The position numbers and the translations under genes were made by a program. From assembly GCF_000813325.1 (NCBI RefSeq), contig NZ_BBQE01000003.1: a stretch of DNA of 64,000 nucleotides; one strand, given 5' to 3'. The notes under the pieces were generated by a model. The model made no database searches. It was not told the DNA's origin and saw nothing but the letters and a program-made list of their open reading frames with translations. Positions within the stretch are counted from its first letter, which is position 1. Every line of letters starts with the position of its first letter. Below, piece after piece: positions 1-8,996 of the stretch. The DNA comes from Sulfurospirillum cavolei (GTDB taxonomy: Bacteria; Campylobacterota; Campylobacteria; Campylobacterales; Sulfurospirillaceae).

Positions 1-2094
1 TTGATTACACTGAATACAGTTTTCTTCGATCCATTTTGGTACCGTAACGCCGATACCGCGTTTTTCATACTCGGTCGTACCGTGTTCAAACGTACCGTCT
101 TCATAGCCTTTAAAGACCGAAACGGGAAGCGTATCTCCGCGTGCGGCATTGACCGGTTTTGCGATTGCTTCGACAAACGGAGTGCCTTTATATTTAACCT
201 CTTCTTGAACCTTAACCTCGTCGACGAGATTAGCCCATGACGGATCGACGTCGACTTTAATCAAGCCGTTAGCGCCCACATCAATCGCTTTGTAGTTAAG
301 CTCGACGATTTGTTCGCCTTTTTTACTGTAGGTTTTGTAGGCTTGTTTTTTCATAAACGTTTGAGCTTGCTCAAAATCGATGATATTAGCAAGTTTAAAG
401 AAAGCCGATTGCATAATCGTATTGCTTCGATTACCGAGTCCGATATCGCGTGCTAGTTTGGTTGCATTGATGATATAAAAATTGGCTTTGCGTTTGGCAA
501 GAATACGTTTGACTTTATTCGGGATTCGAGCGATCGTCTCTTGTGCATCCCAAATAGAGTTAAGAAGGAATGTTCCTCCCTCGCGAATACCGTCGACCAC
601 GTCGTAAAGTTCCAAATACGCGGCGACCGAACAGGCGACGAAATGTGGATTGGAAACAAGATACGTCGAGCGAATCGGTTTTTTACCGAAGCGAAGGTGA
701 GAACGCGTAAAACCGCCTGATTTTTTGGAGTCGTAAGCGAAATAGGCTTGGGCGTACATGTCGGTTTCGTCACCGATGATTTTAATCGAACTTTTATTCG
801 CGCCGACCGTACCGTCCGCACCGAGTCCGTAGAAAAGGCACTCTTTGGTTTCGGGGTCGCCGAGGCTGATTTTTTCTTTCACGTCTAAAGACTTAAACGT
901 TACGTCATCGACGATACCGACCGTAAAGTCATTTTTAGGCGCATCGGCTTTGAGGTTTTCAAAAACGGCCAACATCTGTGCCGGATCGACGTCTTTTGAA
1001 GAAAGACCGTAACGTCCGCCGACGATAATCGGAGCATTGGCGTGTCCGTAAAAAGCCGCACGCATATCAAGATACAACGGCTCGCCGATGGAACCTGCCT
1101 CTTTGGTACGATCCAATACGGCAATTTTTTTAACGGAATCGGGCATAACCGCCATCAAGTATTTGATGCTAAACGGTCGGTAAAGGTGCGGCGTAATAAG
1201 TCCTACTTTTTCGCCTTTGCCGATTAAATAATCGATCGTCTCTTTCAAACATTCGGTCACGGAACCCATTGCAACGACGATGCGATCGGCATCTTTCGCG
1301 CCGTAGTAGGTAAAAGGTTTGTACTCGCGTCCCGTCTCTTTGGAAATTTCGTCCATATAGTTCGCTACGATATCGGGCAATGCGTCGTAAAATTTATTTT
1401 GTGCTTCTCTGCCTTGGAAGTAAATATCGTCGTTTTGTGCCGTACCGCGCGTTTTAGGAGACTCAGGATTTAAGGCGTTATCGCGGAAGCGTTGAACCGC
1501 TTCTTTGTCAAGCAATCGATCAAAAACGGCATAATCCATCACTTCGATTTTTTGAATTTCGTGAGAAGTTCTAAAACCGTCGAAGAAGTGTAAAAACGGA
1601 ACACGCCCTTTAATGGCGCATAAGTGAGCAACGCCGGCCAAATCCATGACTTGTTGAACCGAACCGCTTGAGAGCATCGCATAACCGGTTTGGCGTGCGG
1701 CGTAAATATCTTGGTGATCGCCGAAGATCGAAAGCGCATGCGTCGCTAACGTACGGGCACTGACATGGATAACGCTCGGTAACAATTCGCCTGCCATTTT
1801 GTACATGTTAGGAATTTTAAGCAACAAACCTTGAGAGGCCGTATAAGTCGTCGTAAGCGCGCCGGCTTGAAGCGAACCGTGAACGGTACCCGCAGCACCG
1901 CCTTCACTTTGCATTTCAACCACTTTAACGGGCATTCCGAAAAGATTTTTTTTGCCCTGTGCTGCCCATACGTCGGTAAAATCCGCCATCGGTGAAGAAG
2001 GCGTTATCGGATAGATACCGGCAACTTCGGTAAACGCATACGATGCATACGCAGCAGCTTCGTTACCGTCCATTGTTTTCATGACTTTAGCCAT
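1..2094 (-). CDS. nifJ: pyruvate:ferredoxin (flavodoxin) oxidoreductase, N-terminal 698 residues (runs off the window)
   Basis: Cytoplasmic enzyme that oxidises pyruvate with CoA to acetyl-CoA and CO2, passing electrons to ferredoxin or flavodoxin. The frame is open from an ATG at 2094 to the window edge. The protein shows the thiamin/pyruvate-binding motif YPITPSSPM near residue 28, EGGAAG, the motif GADGTVGANK near residue 430 and, in the last visible codons, the start of a ferredoxin-type cluster (CIQCNQ). The family enzyme is a single chain of about 1190 residues, so roughly the last 490, including the thiamin pyrophosphate domain, lie beyond position 1. AAGGGG stands six bases before the ATG. 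It is the central carbon entry point of an anaerobic or microaerophilic metabolism. Confidence 0.96.
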   Translation of the reverse strand, partial: MAKVMKTMDGNEAAAYASYAFTEVAGIYPITPSSPMADFTDVWAAQGKKNLFGMPVKVVEMQSEGGAAGTVHGSLQAGALTTTYTASQGLLLKIPNMYKMAGELLPSVIHVSARTLATHALSIFGDHQDIYAARQTGYAMLSSGSVQQVMDLAGVAHLCAIKGRVPFLHFFDGFRTSHEIQKIEVMDYAVFDRLLDKEAVQRFRDNALNPESPKTRGTAQNDDIYFQGREAQNKFYDALPDIVANYMDEISKETGREYKPFTYYGAKDADRIVVAMGSVTECLKETIDYLIGKGEKVGLITPHLYRPFSIKYLMAVMPDSVKKIAVLDRTKEAGSIGEPLYLDMRAAFYGHANAPIIVGGRYGLSSKDVDPAQMLAVFENLKADAPKNDFTVGIVDDVTFKSLDVKEKISLGDPETKECLFYGLGADGTVGANKSSIKIIGDETDMYAQAYFAYDSKKSGGFTRSHLRFGKKPIRSTYLVSNPHFVACSVAAYLELYDVVDGIREGGTFLLNSIWDAQETIARIPNKVKRILAKRKANFYIINATKLARDIGLGNRSNTIMQSAFFKLANIIDFEQAQTFMKKQAYKTYSKKGEQIVELNYKAIDVGANGLIKVDVDPSWANLVDEVKVQEEVKYKGTPFVEAIAKPVNAARGDTLPVSVFKGYEDGTFEHGTTEYEKRGIGVTVPKWIEENCIQCNQ

Positions 2095-2312
2095 TAAATT
2101 CCCCTTACTTTTAGTTTCGTTTATTTAAGAAAACTTCCCAAGAATCAGGCTTTGGAAGCATCAACCATACGCTGTAATCGATGATTATCTCATTCTACTT
2201 GGCGTTCTCTTAATAACTCATAAATGAAACTTCGGCTTCGATGATTTAATAAAAGTTTAACCAAGCTCTACTCAAAATCATAGTCTAAAAATATGATAAA
2301 GATATAACAATC
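2095..2312. other. intergenic leader of nifJ
   Basis: A gap of 218 bases between the tail of the HAD phosphatase gene and the start of nifJ, both read leftward. It is AT-rich and should hold the nifJ promoter. A short inverted repeat, CTTCC near 2136 facing GGAAG near 2153, is visible, but I see no convincing -10 box, no small gene and no strong terminator. Confidence 0.4.
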
Positions 2313-2966
2313 TTAGCTTACTTGCGCAATAAGCTTAACGGCATCCAAAGCATCGCGAACGATACAATCGGTATGAGGACGGAGGTCGTAACGGCTTGCG
2401 TATCCGCACAAAACGCCGACGCTTTGAACACCCGCTTCTTTCGCACATAAAATATCCATCGGCGTATCGCCGACCATCCACGTACGCGAAGGATCGCTAC
2501 CGAGCGCGGCTAAGGCTTTTTGGATCGGTTCGGGGTGCGGTTTGGGGTGAGTCACGTTTTCGCGTCCGATCAAAACCTTAAAGTGATGCATCACGCCCAT
2601 ATGCTCCAAAAGGTCTTGCGAATACCGTGCCGTTTTGGTCGTTACGATCCCGAGCGTTGCGATTTGACTCGCATAGGTAATCGCTTCGTACGCCAAGGGT
2701 AACAACGTCGTTTTTTGACGCGAAATCAGGCGATAATGCTCTTTATACGCCCCCACGTACGCATCGGCTTGCGATACGTCGACGCCGAGCATCGTAAACA
2801 TCAAATCCAAAGGGTGCCCGATGAGTTTTTTAATGCTCTCGTCTTCGGGAACGCTCGTTCCGAACGTCTCGAACGCAACGCCGAAACTTTCCAAAATAGC
2901 TTCGGTCGAATCGATAAGCGTTCCGTCCAGATCAAATAAAATCGTTTTTGTTTTCACCTTAATCAT
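2313..2966 (-). CDS. HAD-family phosphatase (phosphoglycolate phosphatase-like)
   Basis: Predicted haloacid-dehalogenase hydrolase of 217 residues acting on a small phosphorylated metabolite. The nucleophile motif FDLDGTLIDS is at residues 11-20, a TTK motif II lies mid-protein, and KPHPEP plus GDTPMDI give motifs III and IV. The ATG at 2966 has AAAAGG directly against it. The GTG at 2957 is eight bases from the same AAGG and may be the true start. A second HAD phosphatase of the Gph type occurs at 37.5 kb, so the substrate of this one cannot be assigned. It diverges from the DUF4197 gene through a very short shared promoter region. Confidence 0.85.
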   Translation of the reverse strand: MIKVKTKTILFDLDGTLIDSTEAILESFGVAFETFGTSVPEDESIKKLIGHPLDLMFTMLGVDVSQADAYVGAYKEHYRLISRQKTTLLPLAYEAITYASQIATLGIVTTKTARYSQDLLEHMGVMHHFKVLIGRENVTHPKPHPEPIQKALAALGSDPSRTWMVGDTPMDILCAKEAGVQSVGVLCGYASRYDLRPHTDCIVRDALDAVKLIAQVS

Positions 2967-2986
2967 CCTTTTACATGTAAAGCACT

Positions 2987-2994
2987 ATTATAAT
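2987..2994. promoter_or_regulatory. overlapping divergent -10 boxes
   Basis: The 8-mer ATTATAAT is its own reverse complement, so it offers TATAAT on both strands two bases out of register. It sits between the HAD gene (minus) and the DUF4197 gene (plus), about 25 bases from each start. The iterated palindrome TTACATGTAA is directly beside it at 2971-2980. No clear -35 boxes are seen. Confidence 0.5.
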
Positions 2995-3019
2995 CGCAAG
3001 AGCATTAAAAAGGAGATAC

Positions 3020-3814
3020 ATGTTAACCAAAAGCGTGATACTGATTGCCCCGCTACTGCTGTGCGCCGCTTCGTTTCAAGACACCTTGAATTCGGCACTG
3101 AGTACAAGCTCTTCGGCGCAAAAAAGCACCTCTTCCGCATCATCGAGCAGTTCGATTGCCGGCGTCAAAGAAGCGTTGAGTCTGGGAGCCGATCAAGCCG
3201 TATCGCTCTTGGGAAAAGAGGACGGATTTTTAAAGAACTCCGCCGTTAAGATTCCGCTTCCCGCATCGTTGAAACCGATTGCGACGGCGGCCGAAAAAGT
3301 GGGTGGAAAACGCTATGTCGATGATTTCGTAACGACGATGAACACCGCCGCTAGCAAGGCGATTCCTAAAACGGCTTCTATCTTAAGCGATACGATCTCG
3401 TCCATGAGCGTCGACGACGCCAATGCGATCATCAAAGGCTCCAACACCGCGGCGACGGATTATTTTAAAGCCAAATCGCAAGACAAGCTCTTAAACGCGT
3501 TGATGCCGATCATTAAAGAGAGCGTAGCGCAAAACAAAGTTATGAGCTCTTATCAAAGCCTAAAAGAGTTCTCGGGTACGACGAATGCCTCGTCGAAATT
3601 GGGAGACAATGCGCTAGTCGGACAAGCCTCGTCGATTGCAAAAGGGTTCGGGATCACGGACGTCGTTCCGGAAAATGACGAAAATATCGAAGCGTATATC
3701 GGTCGTAAAACCTTGGACGGACTTTTTTACATGATTGCCGAAAAAGAGAAAGCTTTGCGTAGCAATCCTTTAGCAAGCGGAAGTTCAATTATTCAGCAAG
3801 TCTTCGGTAAATAA
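3020..3814 (+). CDS. DUF4197 family exported protein
   Basis: Protein of 264 residues with an N-terminal signal peptide (hydrophobic residues 5-18, then CAASFQ). A Ser-rich linker at about residues 30-45 is followed by a DUF4197 region with LGADQAVSLLG, a repeated SVDDANAIIKG-type helix and FYMIAEKEKALR near the end. The family is widespread in Gram-negative bacteria and has no known function. The residue before the Cys is Leu, so a lipoprotein anchor is unlikely and a soluble periplasmic protein is more probable. AAGGAG lies at 3010-3015, well placed for the ATG. The gene stands alone between divergent and convergent neighbours. Confidence 0.85.
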   Translation: MLTKSVILIAPLLLCAASFQDTLNSALSTSSSAQKSTSSASSSSSIAGVKEALSLGADQAVSLLGKEDGFLKNSAVKIPLPASLKPIATAAEKVGGKRYVDDFVTTMNTAASKAIPKTASILSDTISSMSVDDANAIIKGSNTAATDYFKAKSQDKLLNALMPIIKESVAQNKVMSSYQSLKEFSGTTNASSKLGDNALVGQASSIAKGFGITDVVPENDENIEAYIGRKTLDGLFYMIAEKEKALRSNPLASGSSIIQQVFGK

Positions 3815-3819
3815 TCGGT

Positions 3820-4632
3820 TTAATACGTTTGAGGGTTTAAAGGAGGATGAGGAATGCTGATCTTTTTCTCGTCAAACGTCAGTTTGACTTTTTCGGTCAA
3901 GGAAAAACTAACGGCAGCAGCGTCTTCGTTTTGAACCCAAAAACGAACCGTCAATTTCACGCACGTTTGTGCCAACTCGCTTACGGCGACAAGAGGTGCA
4001 GGCTCTTTTAAGACTTTATCTTCCGCCTCGATCAAGGATTGAAGCGTCTCTTTGGCAAGACGAAGATCGTCTTCATAGCCGATGTTAAACACCAAGTCGA
4101 TACGCGAAGTCGGTTTTGCCGAAAAGTTCGTAATATTTTTACCGATGACCGCAGAGTTGGGGATAATAATCTGTTTGTTGTCTGCCGTTTTTAAAACGAC
4201 GCTAAAGAGGTTCAGCTCTTCGACCGTACCGTTTTCGCCCGCAATTTGAACCGAGTGTCCGATTTTAAACGGACGGAAAAAGACGAGTAAAATGCCGGCT
4301 CCGACATTGGAAAGCGTGCCTTGAAGCGCAAGACCGATCGCAAGACCCGCCGTTCCGAGAACCGCCAAGAAGGAAGTGGTGTTTATGCCTAGATTGCTAA
4401 GCGCGGCTAGGATAATCACCACTAAAAGACCGAAGTAGACGACATTGGAAAAGAAGCTTGTGACGGTTTCGTCGATTTTGGACTTGCGCATTCCTTTGAC
4501 GACGATTGCCGTCAAAAGAGATGCGATTTTTTTACCGACAAAGAAAATCAGTAAAGAAGCCAACACTTTAACGCCGTAAAGCGTCATAAAATTAACGACA
4601 ACCGCCCAGCTCAAATCCATATGCACGTACAC
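3820..4632 (-). CDS. MscS-type small-conductance mechanosensitive channel
   Basis: Inner-membrane channel of 270 residues that opens under membrane tension and protects against osmotic downshock. Three hydrophobic helices cover residues about 10-110. The third is the pore-lining Ala/Gly-rich helix (GTAGLAIGLALQGTLSN), followed by the beta domain motif FFRPFKIGHSVQIAG and the usual IIPNSAVIGKNITNFS. Length and order match the compact MscS family. An internal Met four codons downstream (4620) is an alternative start. The gene follows the OmpA-type porin gene with a spacing of 12 bases and may be co-transcribed with it. Confidence 0.92.
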   Translation of the reverse strand: MYVHMDLSWAVVVNFMTLYGVKVLASLLIFFVGKKIASLLTAIVVKGMRKSKIDETVTSFFSNVVYFGLLVVIILAALSNLGINTTSFLAVLGTAGLAIGLALQGTLSNVGAGILLVFFRPFKIGHSVQIAGENGTVEELNLFSVVLKTADNKQIIIPNSAVIGKNITNFSAKPTSRIDLVFNIGYEDDLRLAKETLQSLIEAEDKVLKEPAPLVAVSELAQTCVKLTVRFWVQNEDAAAVSFSLTEKVKLTFDEKKISIPHPPLNPQTY

Positions 4633-4644
4633 GACCCTCTTGAC

Positions 4645-5655
4645 TTATTTTTTGAAAATTGCGTCGACTCTTCTGTTTTCGGCACGACCCGCGTCGGTAT
4701 CGTTCGTAGCGATAGGTTTACTCTCGCCAAATGCTTCCGTCGTTACTTTAGCACCGGAAACGCCGAGTGTTGAAAGTGCTTTTGCAACCGCTTTGGCACG
4801 TTGGTCGGAGAGTTTCATATTGTACGCGTCGCTACCTTTAGAGTCTGTGTGACCTTCAAGAACAACACTGTAACCCGGATTTTGTTTCATAAAGTCTGCG
4901 ACTTTTTGAATTTCAGGCATGAATTCAGGTTTTACGGTTGATTTGTCGAAATCAAATTTAACATGTAAACGGATAATTTTCGTACATCCGTCGGCATCGA
5001 CTACGGTACCTTTAGGGGTATTCGGACATTTGTCTTTGTCATCGTACACGCCATCACCGTCGCTATCTTTTGGAGCCGCAGGTGCTACGACGGGAGCCGG
5101 TTTAGGCTCAGGTTTAGCCGCTACGACGGGAGCCGTTTTAGCGTCGAAAGGAACGACGAAGCCGAGGGTATAGAACAAGTTGTTGTCGCCGCCGTGAAAT
5201 TTAATACCGTGACGAACTTCGGCTTTCAATGCGAAATTGTCGGTAACCCAGTATTTAACGCCGCCGCCGTATTGTGCGAACATACTGTCTCTGTTTTCAA
5301 ATTGCTCGTTTTTAACGTCTTCGTAACCGATACCCACTAAAGCGTACAATGCCATTTCAGGAGACATTTTGTACTCTTTAACCAAGTTACCGTAGTAGCG
5401 GTTAAAATCGGTGCTGTCGTGACCGATTTTGTAATCAACGTTATCGGATCGATCGTAACCCAATTCGAATTGGTCGAAGATGGTATTGTCAAGATTGACT
5501 CCAAATCGCAAACCGTACGTCAATTGCTCTTTAAGATCGAGATTTCCCTCAGGTTGAACGCCGCCGATCGTCGGTGTCACTTCGTAGTTGTATGCAGTCG
5601 GTGCCGCAAACGCCAAAGATGCCAATGCCGCCAATGAAAACAATGTTTTTTTCAT
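4645..5655 (-). CDS. OmpA family outer-membrane protein
   Basis: Outer-membrane protein of 336 residues. It has a signal peptide (MKKTLFSLAALASLAFA), an N-terminal beta-barrel of about 165 residues, a Pro/Ala-rich hinge (PVVAAKPEPKPAPVV), a calcium-binding thrombospondin-3-like stretch (DSDGDGVYDDKDKCP) and a C-terminal OmpA peptidoglycan-binding domain with LEGHTDSKGSDAYN and LSDQRAKAV. The barrel anchors in the outer membrane while the C-terminal domain holds the murein. A strong promoter precedes it. It is probably an abundant porin-like protein of the type called the major OmpA of this group. Confidence 0.93.
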   Translation of the reverse strand: MKKTLFSLAALASLAFAAPTAYNYEVTPTIGGVQPEGNLDLKEQLTYGLRFGVNLDNTIFDQFELGYDRSDNVDYKIGHDSTDFNRYYGNLVKEYKMSPEMALYALVGIGYEDVKNEQFENRDSMFAQYGGGVKYWVTDNFALKAEVRHGIKFHGGDNNLFYTLGFVVPFDAKTAPVVAAKPEPKPAPVVAPAAPKDSDGDGVYDDKDKCPNTPKGTVVDADGCTKIIRLHVKFDFDKSTVKPEFMPEIQKVADFMKQNPGYSVVLEGHTDSKGSDAYNMKLSDQRAKAVAKALSTLGVSGAKVTTEAFGESKPIATNDTDAGRAENRRVDAIFKK

Positions 5656-5707
5656 GACTCTATCCTTTTTAAACTAATATTTCTAACATTTCATATGTGA
5701 GTTTTAA

Positions 5708-5716
5708 ATTATAGCA
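5708..5716 (-). promoter_or_regulatory. extended -10 promoter of the OmpA gene
   Basis: On the minus strand the sequence TGCTATAAT forms a perfect extended -10 element about 55 bases upstream of the OmpA start. AAGGAT, seven bases before the ATG, serves as ribosome-binding site. Confidence 0.65.
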
Positions 5717-5742
5717 TAACTCTTAGCTGAGAAACATTAAAT

Positions 5743-7236
5743 TTACGGCTTAATCCAATCGTTTTCGTTATGCATCACCCCGATAATCGACGTCGATACG
5801 GGCGTGATCTTCTTATTGACCGCCGTGATCTCGCTGGGAATCACTAAAAAGAGGTATGGATTGTCGGATACGATCTTGGCAAAAATCTCCCGATACAAGG
5901 CATCGAATTTCTCTTGATCGACGATTTTTTCGGCTTCTTTAATCAAACGATCGACCTCGGCATTTTCGTAACCGACGAAATTAAATCCGCCTTTACGGCT
6001 TGATTCGCTGTGCCAAATCGTATACGCGTCCGATTTTAACCCCAACGACCATGCCATCAAGACCGCTTCGAATTTACGCGGGAAAATCACCGTGTTTAAA
6101 AAAGCCTGCCATTCAAGGGCGCGCAGTTTGACCACAACGCCCGCTTTTTGCAACTGGTACTGTAACACTTGCGCCGCCGCCGAACGGTTGGAACCGGTGG
6201 TCAGTTCAAACTCAAACGGATGATTTTCGTCGTAACCTGCCTCTTTTAAGAGGGCTTTGGCACGTACGATATCTTGTTTCGGCACTTTCACGTCGGGGTT
6301 AAACGCTCCCGTTCCGGGCAGGAAAGGTCCCGTGCAAACTTTACCGTGACCGAAATACAAAATATCCACCAATTCTTGTCGATCGATCGCCAAAGAGAGG
6401 GCTTCTCTCACTCTAGGATCTTTAAATTTTTCCGACTGAAGATTAAATCCCATATACGTATAGACATGTGAAATCTCTTCGTAAATCGTATAATAATCCC
6501 TAAAATCCGCATCGACTTGCCGCTCCAACTGCAAAGGGGTAAGCGTTCCGACGTCGAGTTGGCGGGATTTGAGCATCAAAAACTCCGAAGAGGGGTCGGG
6601 AAGATAGTGAAAAACCATCGTATCGATCTTCGGACGGCTTTTAAAGTAGCTAGGATTGGCTTTTAAGACGGTATCTTTGGATATTTGAAACTGTCGTAAA
6701 ACGTACGAACCCGTACCGATAGGAGCTTGGTTAAACTTACTCGTCATCAAATCGGCTTCGTTTTTAAGCAGATGTTCGGGAAGAATCTCCATCATCCACA
6801 CTTCCAAAGCTTTAAAGTACGGATATTTGTATTTCACTTCTACCGTAAACTCATCTAACATCTTTACATGTAAAATGTGCATAAAGCCTGAAGAGTACGG
6901 TGTAAAGATTTTAGGGGAGATAATCGTTTCATAGGTGAAAAGTACATCTTTGGCCGTAAAAGGAACTCCATCACTCCATGTGACATCTTTTTTAAGCTCA
7001 AAAATCAGTGTGGTATCATCCACAAAATGGTAACTTTGTGCAAGGTCCGGAACAATATTCGCATCTTTATCGTATTTAATGAGTCCATTAAAAATCCACT
7101 GCGCGACATCTGAGCTCGTTTTATCGGTTGAGACAATAGGATTGAGACGACTAGGATTGGCGGAAATAGCAAGATGTAGCGTACTGGCTAAAACATTACA
7201 TGTAAAGAAAAAAAGAGTAAGTAAAAGTGTTTTCAT
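5743..7236 (-). CDS. periplasmic peptide-binding protein of an ABC transporter (family 5)
   Basis: Solute-binding protein of 497 residues of the DppA/OppA type, with a signal peptide (residues 1-17, ending VLAS). Family features include NPIVSTDKTS near the start, WSDGVPFTAKDVLFTYE at about residues 90-105, the signature DPRVREALSLAIDR near 265, and ALLKEAGYDE. It should bind peptides, nickel chelates or similar solutes for uptake, but no permease genes lie nearby, so the ligand is unknown. Its 5' quarter is poorer in CpG than the rest, see findings. TTACATGTAA occurs twice in it (6864 and 7196). Confidence 0.92.
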   Translation of the reverse strand: MKTLLLTLFFFTCNVLASTLHLAISANPSRLNPIVSTDKTSSDVAQWIFNGLIKYDKDANIVPDLAQSYHFVDDTTLIFELKKDVTWSDGVPFTAKDVLFTYETIISPKIFTPYSSGFMHILHVKMLDEFTVEVKYKYPYFKALEVWMMEILPEHLLKNEADLMTSKFNQAPIGTGSYVLRQFQISKDTVLKANPSYFKSRPKIDTMVFHYLPDPSSEFLMLKSRQLDVGTLTPLQLERQVDADFRDYYTIYEEISHVYTYMGFNLQSEKFKDPRVREALSLAIDRQELVDILYFGHGKVCTGPFLPGTGAFNPDVKVPKQDIVRAKALLKEAGYDENHPFEFELTTGSNRSAAAQVLQYQLQKAGVVVKLRALEWQAFLNTVIFPRKFEAVLMAWSLGLKSDAYTIWHSESSRKGGFNFVGYENAEVDRLIKEAEKIVDQEKFDALYREIFAKIVSDNPYLFLVIPSEITAVNKKITPVSTSIIGVMHNENDWIKP

Positions 7237-7302
7237 GGAGGGATTATAACATATTAGGCTTCAGCATGAAAAAGCTTTTATTTTAAAATTAGGCATAAAA
7301 AA

Positions 7303-7330
7303 AGCTTCCAGACCGGGCAATCTGGAAGCT
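7303..7330 (-). terminator. rho-independent terminator of the PEBP-like gene
   Basis: Perfect 10-base stem AGCTTCCAGA / TCTGGAAGCT with an 8-base loop. On the minus strand it is followed by seven T residues, and on the plus strand by five, so it could work both ways. It lies 150 bases past the stop of the gene at 7483-8022. Confidence 0.85.
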
Positions 7331-7482
7331 GATTTTTAAAGTTGTTAAGTGATACACAAAAAGGAGGTAATTGTCTTGGTAGTGAAAGTATAGGGGAGTT
7401 GTTTAAACGCTCTGTTAATCTTTTGTAAATAAAAAGTTAATAGGAGTTTTTTTATCTCTTTTACACTTTTTCCTTTCACTTT

Positions 7483-8022
7483 TTAACGTTGATAGTATGA
7501 AACCAGTGTTGCTTTCGCAAGAGTATTGGCATTGAGCATAAAACCAACGAGTGCAGGTGAAGCTTTTTCATCAAGACCTAGTTTATCCACACCAAGGGCA
7601 TAAACGGTAAAAATATAACGATGTGCTTTATCACCTTTAGGAGGACATGCTCCACCAAATCCCGTCTTGCCATAATCGGTGATACTTTGAATAGCCGCAA
7701 TAGTCGCTGACTTGCTGACATTGCCAAAATCCGTCGGAAGGGCATTGATGGATGATGGAATGTTAAAAACAACCCAATGCCACCAGCCGCTTCCTGTTGG
7801 CGCATCGGGATCGTACACGGTTATAGCAAAACTTTTCGTGCCCGAGGGTGCATCACTCCAATGCAGTTCAGGAGAGATATTCGCACCATTACACCCAAAA
7901 CCAGAAAACTCTTCCGTTTTAGAAAGTTGTCCAGCGAGATCATGACTGTAAAGAGTAAAGCCACCTGCTAAGAGCGTGCTTCCAGATAACATGAAAGCAG
8001 CTACCCACTGTATGATTTTCAT
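7483..8022 (-). CDS. YbhB/YbcL family Raf-kinase-inhibitor-like protein (PEBP)
   Basis: Exported protein of 179 residues with a signal peptide (residues 1-19). The bacterial phosphatidylethanolamine-binding fold is shown by GCNGANISPELHWSDAP, the DPDAPTGSGWWHWVVFNIP core at about residues 70-88 and PPKGDKAHRYIFTVYAL. The family has a conserved anion-binding pocket, but its bacterial role is not settled. It stands between its own terminator and the AraC regulator gene, both read leftward. The palindrome TTACATGTAA (8058) lies in its leader. Confidence 0.9.
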   Translation of the reverse strand: MKIIQWVAAFMLSGSTLLAGGFTLYSHDLAGQLSKTEEFSGFGCNGANISPELHWSDAPSGTKSFAITVYDPDAPTGSGWWHWVVFNIPSSINALPTDFGNVSKSATIAAIQSITDYGKTGFGGACPPKGDKAHRYIFTVYALGVDKLGLDEKASPALVGFMLNANTLAKATLVSYYQR

Positions 8023-8081
8023 CCATAATCCTTTTGTCTCAAAATTTAAAGATTATTTTACATGTAAAAAGCATTTTGAAG

Positions 8082-8963
8082 TTAGTCTGTTAGGTTTGAT
8101 ATTTTGCCTATAAGGTTTTTAGGAGAGAATTCATGTTTTGCTTTAAAAAGACGCGTAAAATGAGACTGGCTTTTAAAGCCTGCCTTAAATGCCGCTTCGC
8201 CAATACTAAGGTTGCCTTTTTCGATGAAAAAACGTGCGCGTTCGACTCTTTTTTGAAGTATCCATTTCATGGGCGAGGTCTGAAACTGTGAGGCAAATTC
8301 CGCTTTAAATGCGCTCAAACTTCGACCACTGCGCTTTGCAAACTCAGGGATACTCCAGTTTTGTATAAAATGCTCTTCCATAAAGACACTCAAATCAATA
8401 CCACGTGGTAGCAGTGTTTGAAAGTAAGAGACCAATTTTTCTCCCTCAGAAGAGCCCAAAAGTAAGAGTAAAAGCTCTTGCAATTTCAAGATCAAAATCG
8501 TATCAACAAAAGCTGGTTTTTGCTCGATAAACGGAAGCAGTGACAGTGCCGTACTTTTCATAATTGGGCTCAGTTCTATCTTGCAAAAAGGCTCTGGTGG
8601 ATAGGTCTGCATCTTTACATGTAAAGGTACTTTTTCTAAAATGGGGGATAACCAATTGCCAATCACCTTCTCATCAAAAAAGACGAGCAAACACGCATAG
8701 TTTCCTCCTTCACACACTTCACTCATGACGTATTCACCTCGTGAGAGAAAAAAAGCTTCGCCCGCTTTAACCTCAACATCACCCTTTTTCGTATGGAGCA
8801 TTTTTTTACCTTCTAAGATAATATTGAGAAGATTTTGCTCCATAAAAGCTTCGGCTTTGTAATGATCTTCCACCACAAAATAGCGCGCTATTACCACACC
8901 ATTGGCTTCAATGGCATGTTCTTTATAATTTTTTTGAATGTATTCAAGCACATGAATGGACAT
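8082..8963 (-). CDS. AraC-family transcriptional regulator
   Basis: DNA-binding regulator of 293 residues. The N-terminal part (about 1-150) is a cupin-like effector domain containing GEAFFLSRGEYVMSE. The C-terminal part (about 195-293) carries two helix-turn-helix units, with FAKRSGRSLSAFKAEFASQFQTSP and the family signature IGEAAFKAGFKSQSHFTRLFKAKHEFSP. It is divergent from tag and upstream of the PEBP-like gene, which it may control. The spacing to the latter is only 60 bases. A perfect inverted repeat lies in its promoter region (8981-8996). The effector is unknown. Confidence 0.9.
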   Translation of the reverse strand: MSIHVLEYIQKNYKEHAIEANGVVIARYFVVEDHYKAEAFMEQNLLNIILEGKKMLHTKKGDVEVKAGEAFFLSRGEYVMSEVCEGGNYACLLVFFDEKVIGNWLSPILEKVPLHVKMQTYPPEPFCKIELSPIMKSTALSLLPFIEQKPAFVDTILILKLQELLLLLLGSSEGEKLVSYFQTLLPRGIDLSVFMEEHFIQNWSIPEFAKRSGRSLSAFKAEFASQFQTSPMKWILQKRVERARFFIEKGNLSIGEAAFKAGFKSQSHFTRLFKAKHEFSPKNLIGKISNLTD

Positions 8964-8980
8964 TTACATTTCCTGTTCGT

Positions 8981-8996
8981 TAACTCTATTGAGTTA
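8981..8996. promoter_or_regulatory. inverted repeat in the araC-like/tag divergent region
   Basis: TAACTC-TATT-GAGTTA, a perfect 6-base inverted repeat with a 4-base spacer, abuts a possible tag -10 box (TACAAT, 8995-9000). It could be an operator, possibly for the divergent AraC-type regulator, although AraC proteins usually bind direct repeats. Confidence 0.35.

Noticed and set aside
1..2094. Several short plus- and minus-strand open frames inside the nifJ region
   Set aside because: The minus-strand nifJ frame is open throughout, with clear family motifs. The other frames have no ribosome-binding sites and no recognisable domains.
3020..3814. DUF4197 protein as lipoprotein
   Set aside because: LLLC followed by Ala is a poor lipobox since position -1 is Leu; a normal signal peptide is more likely.
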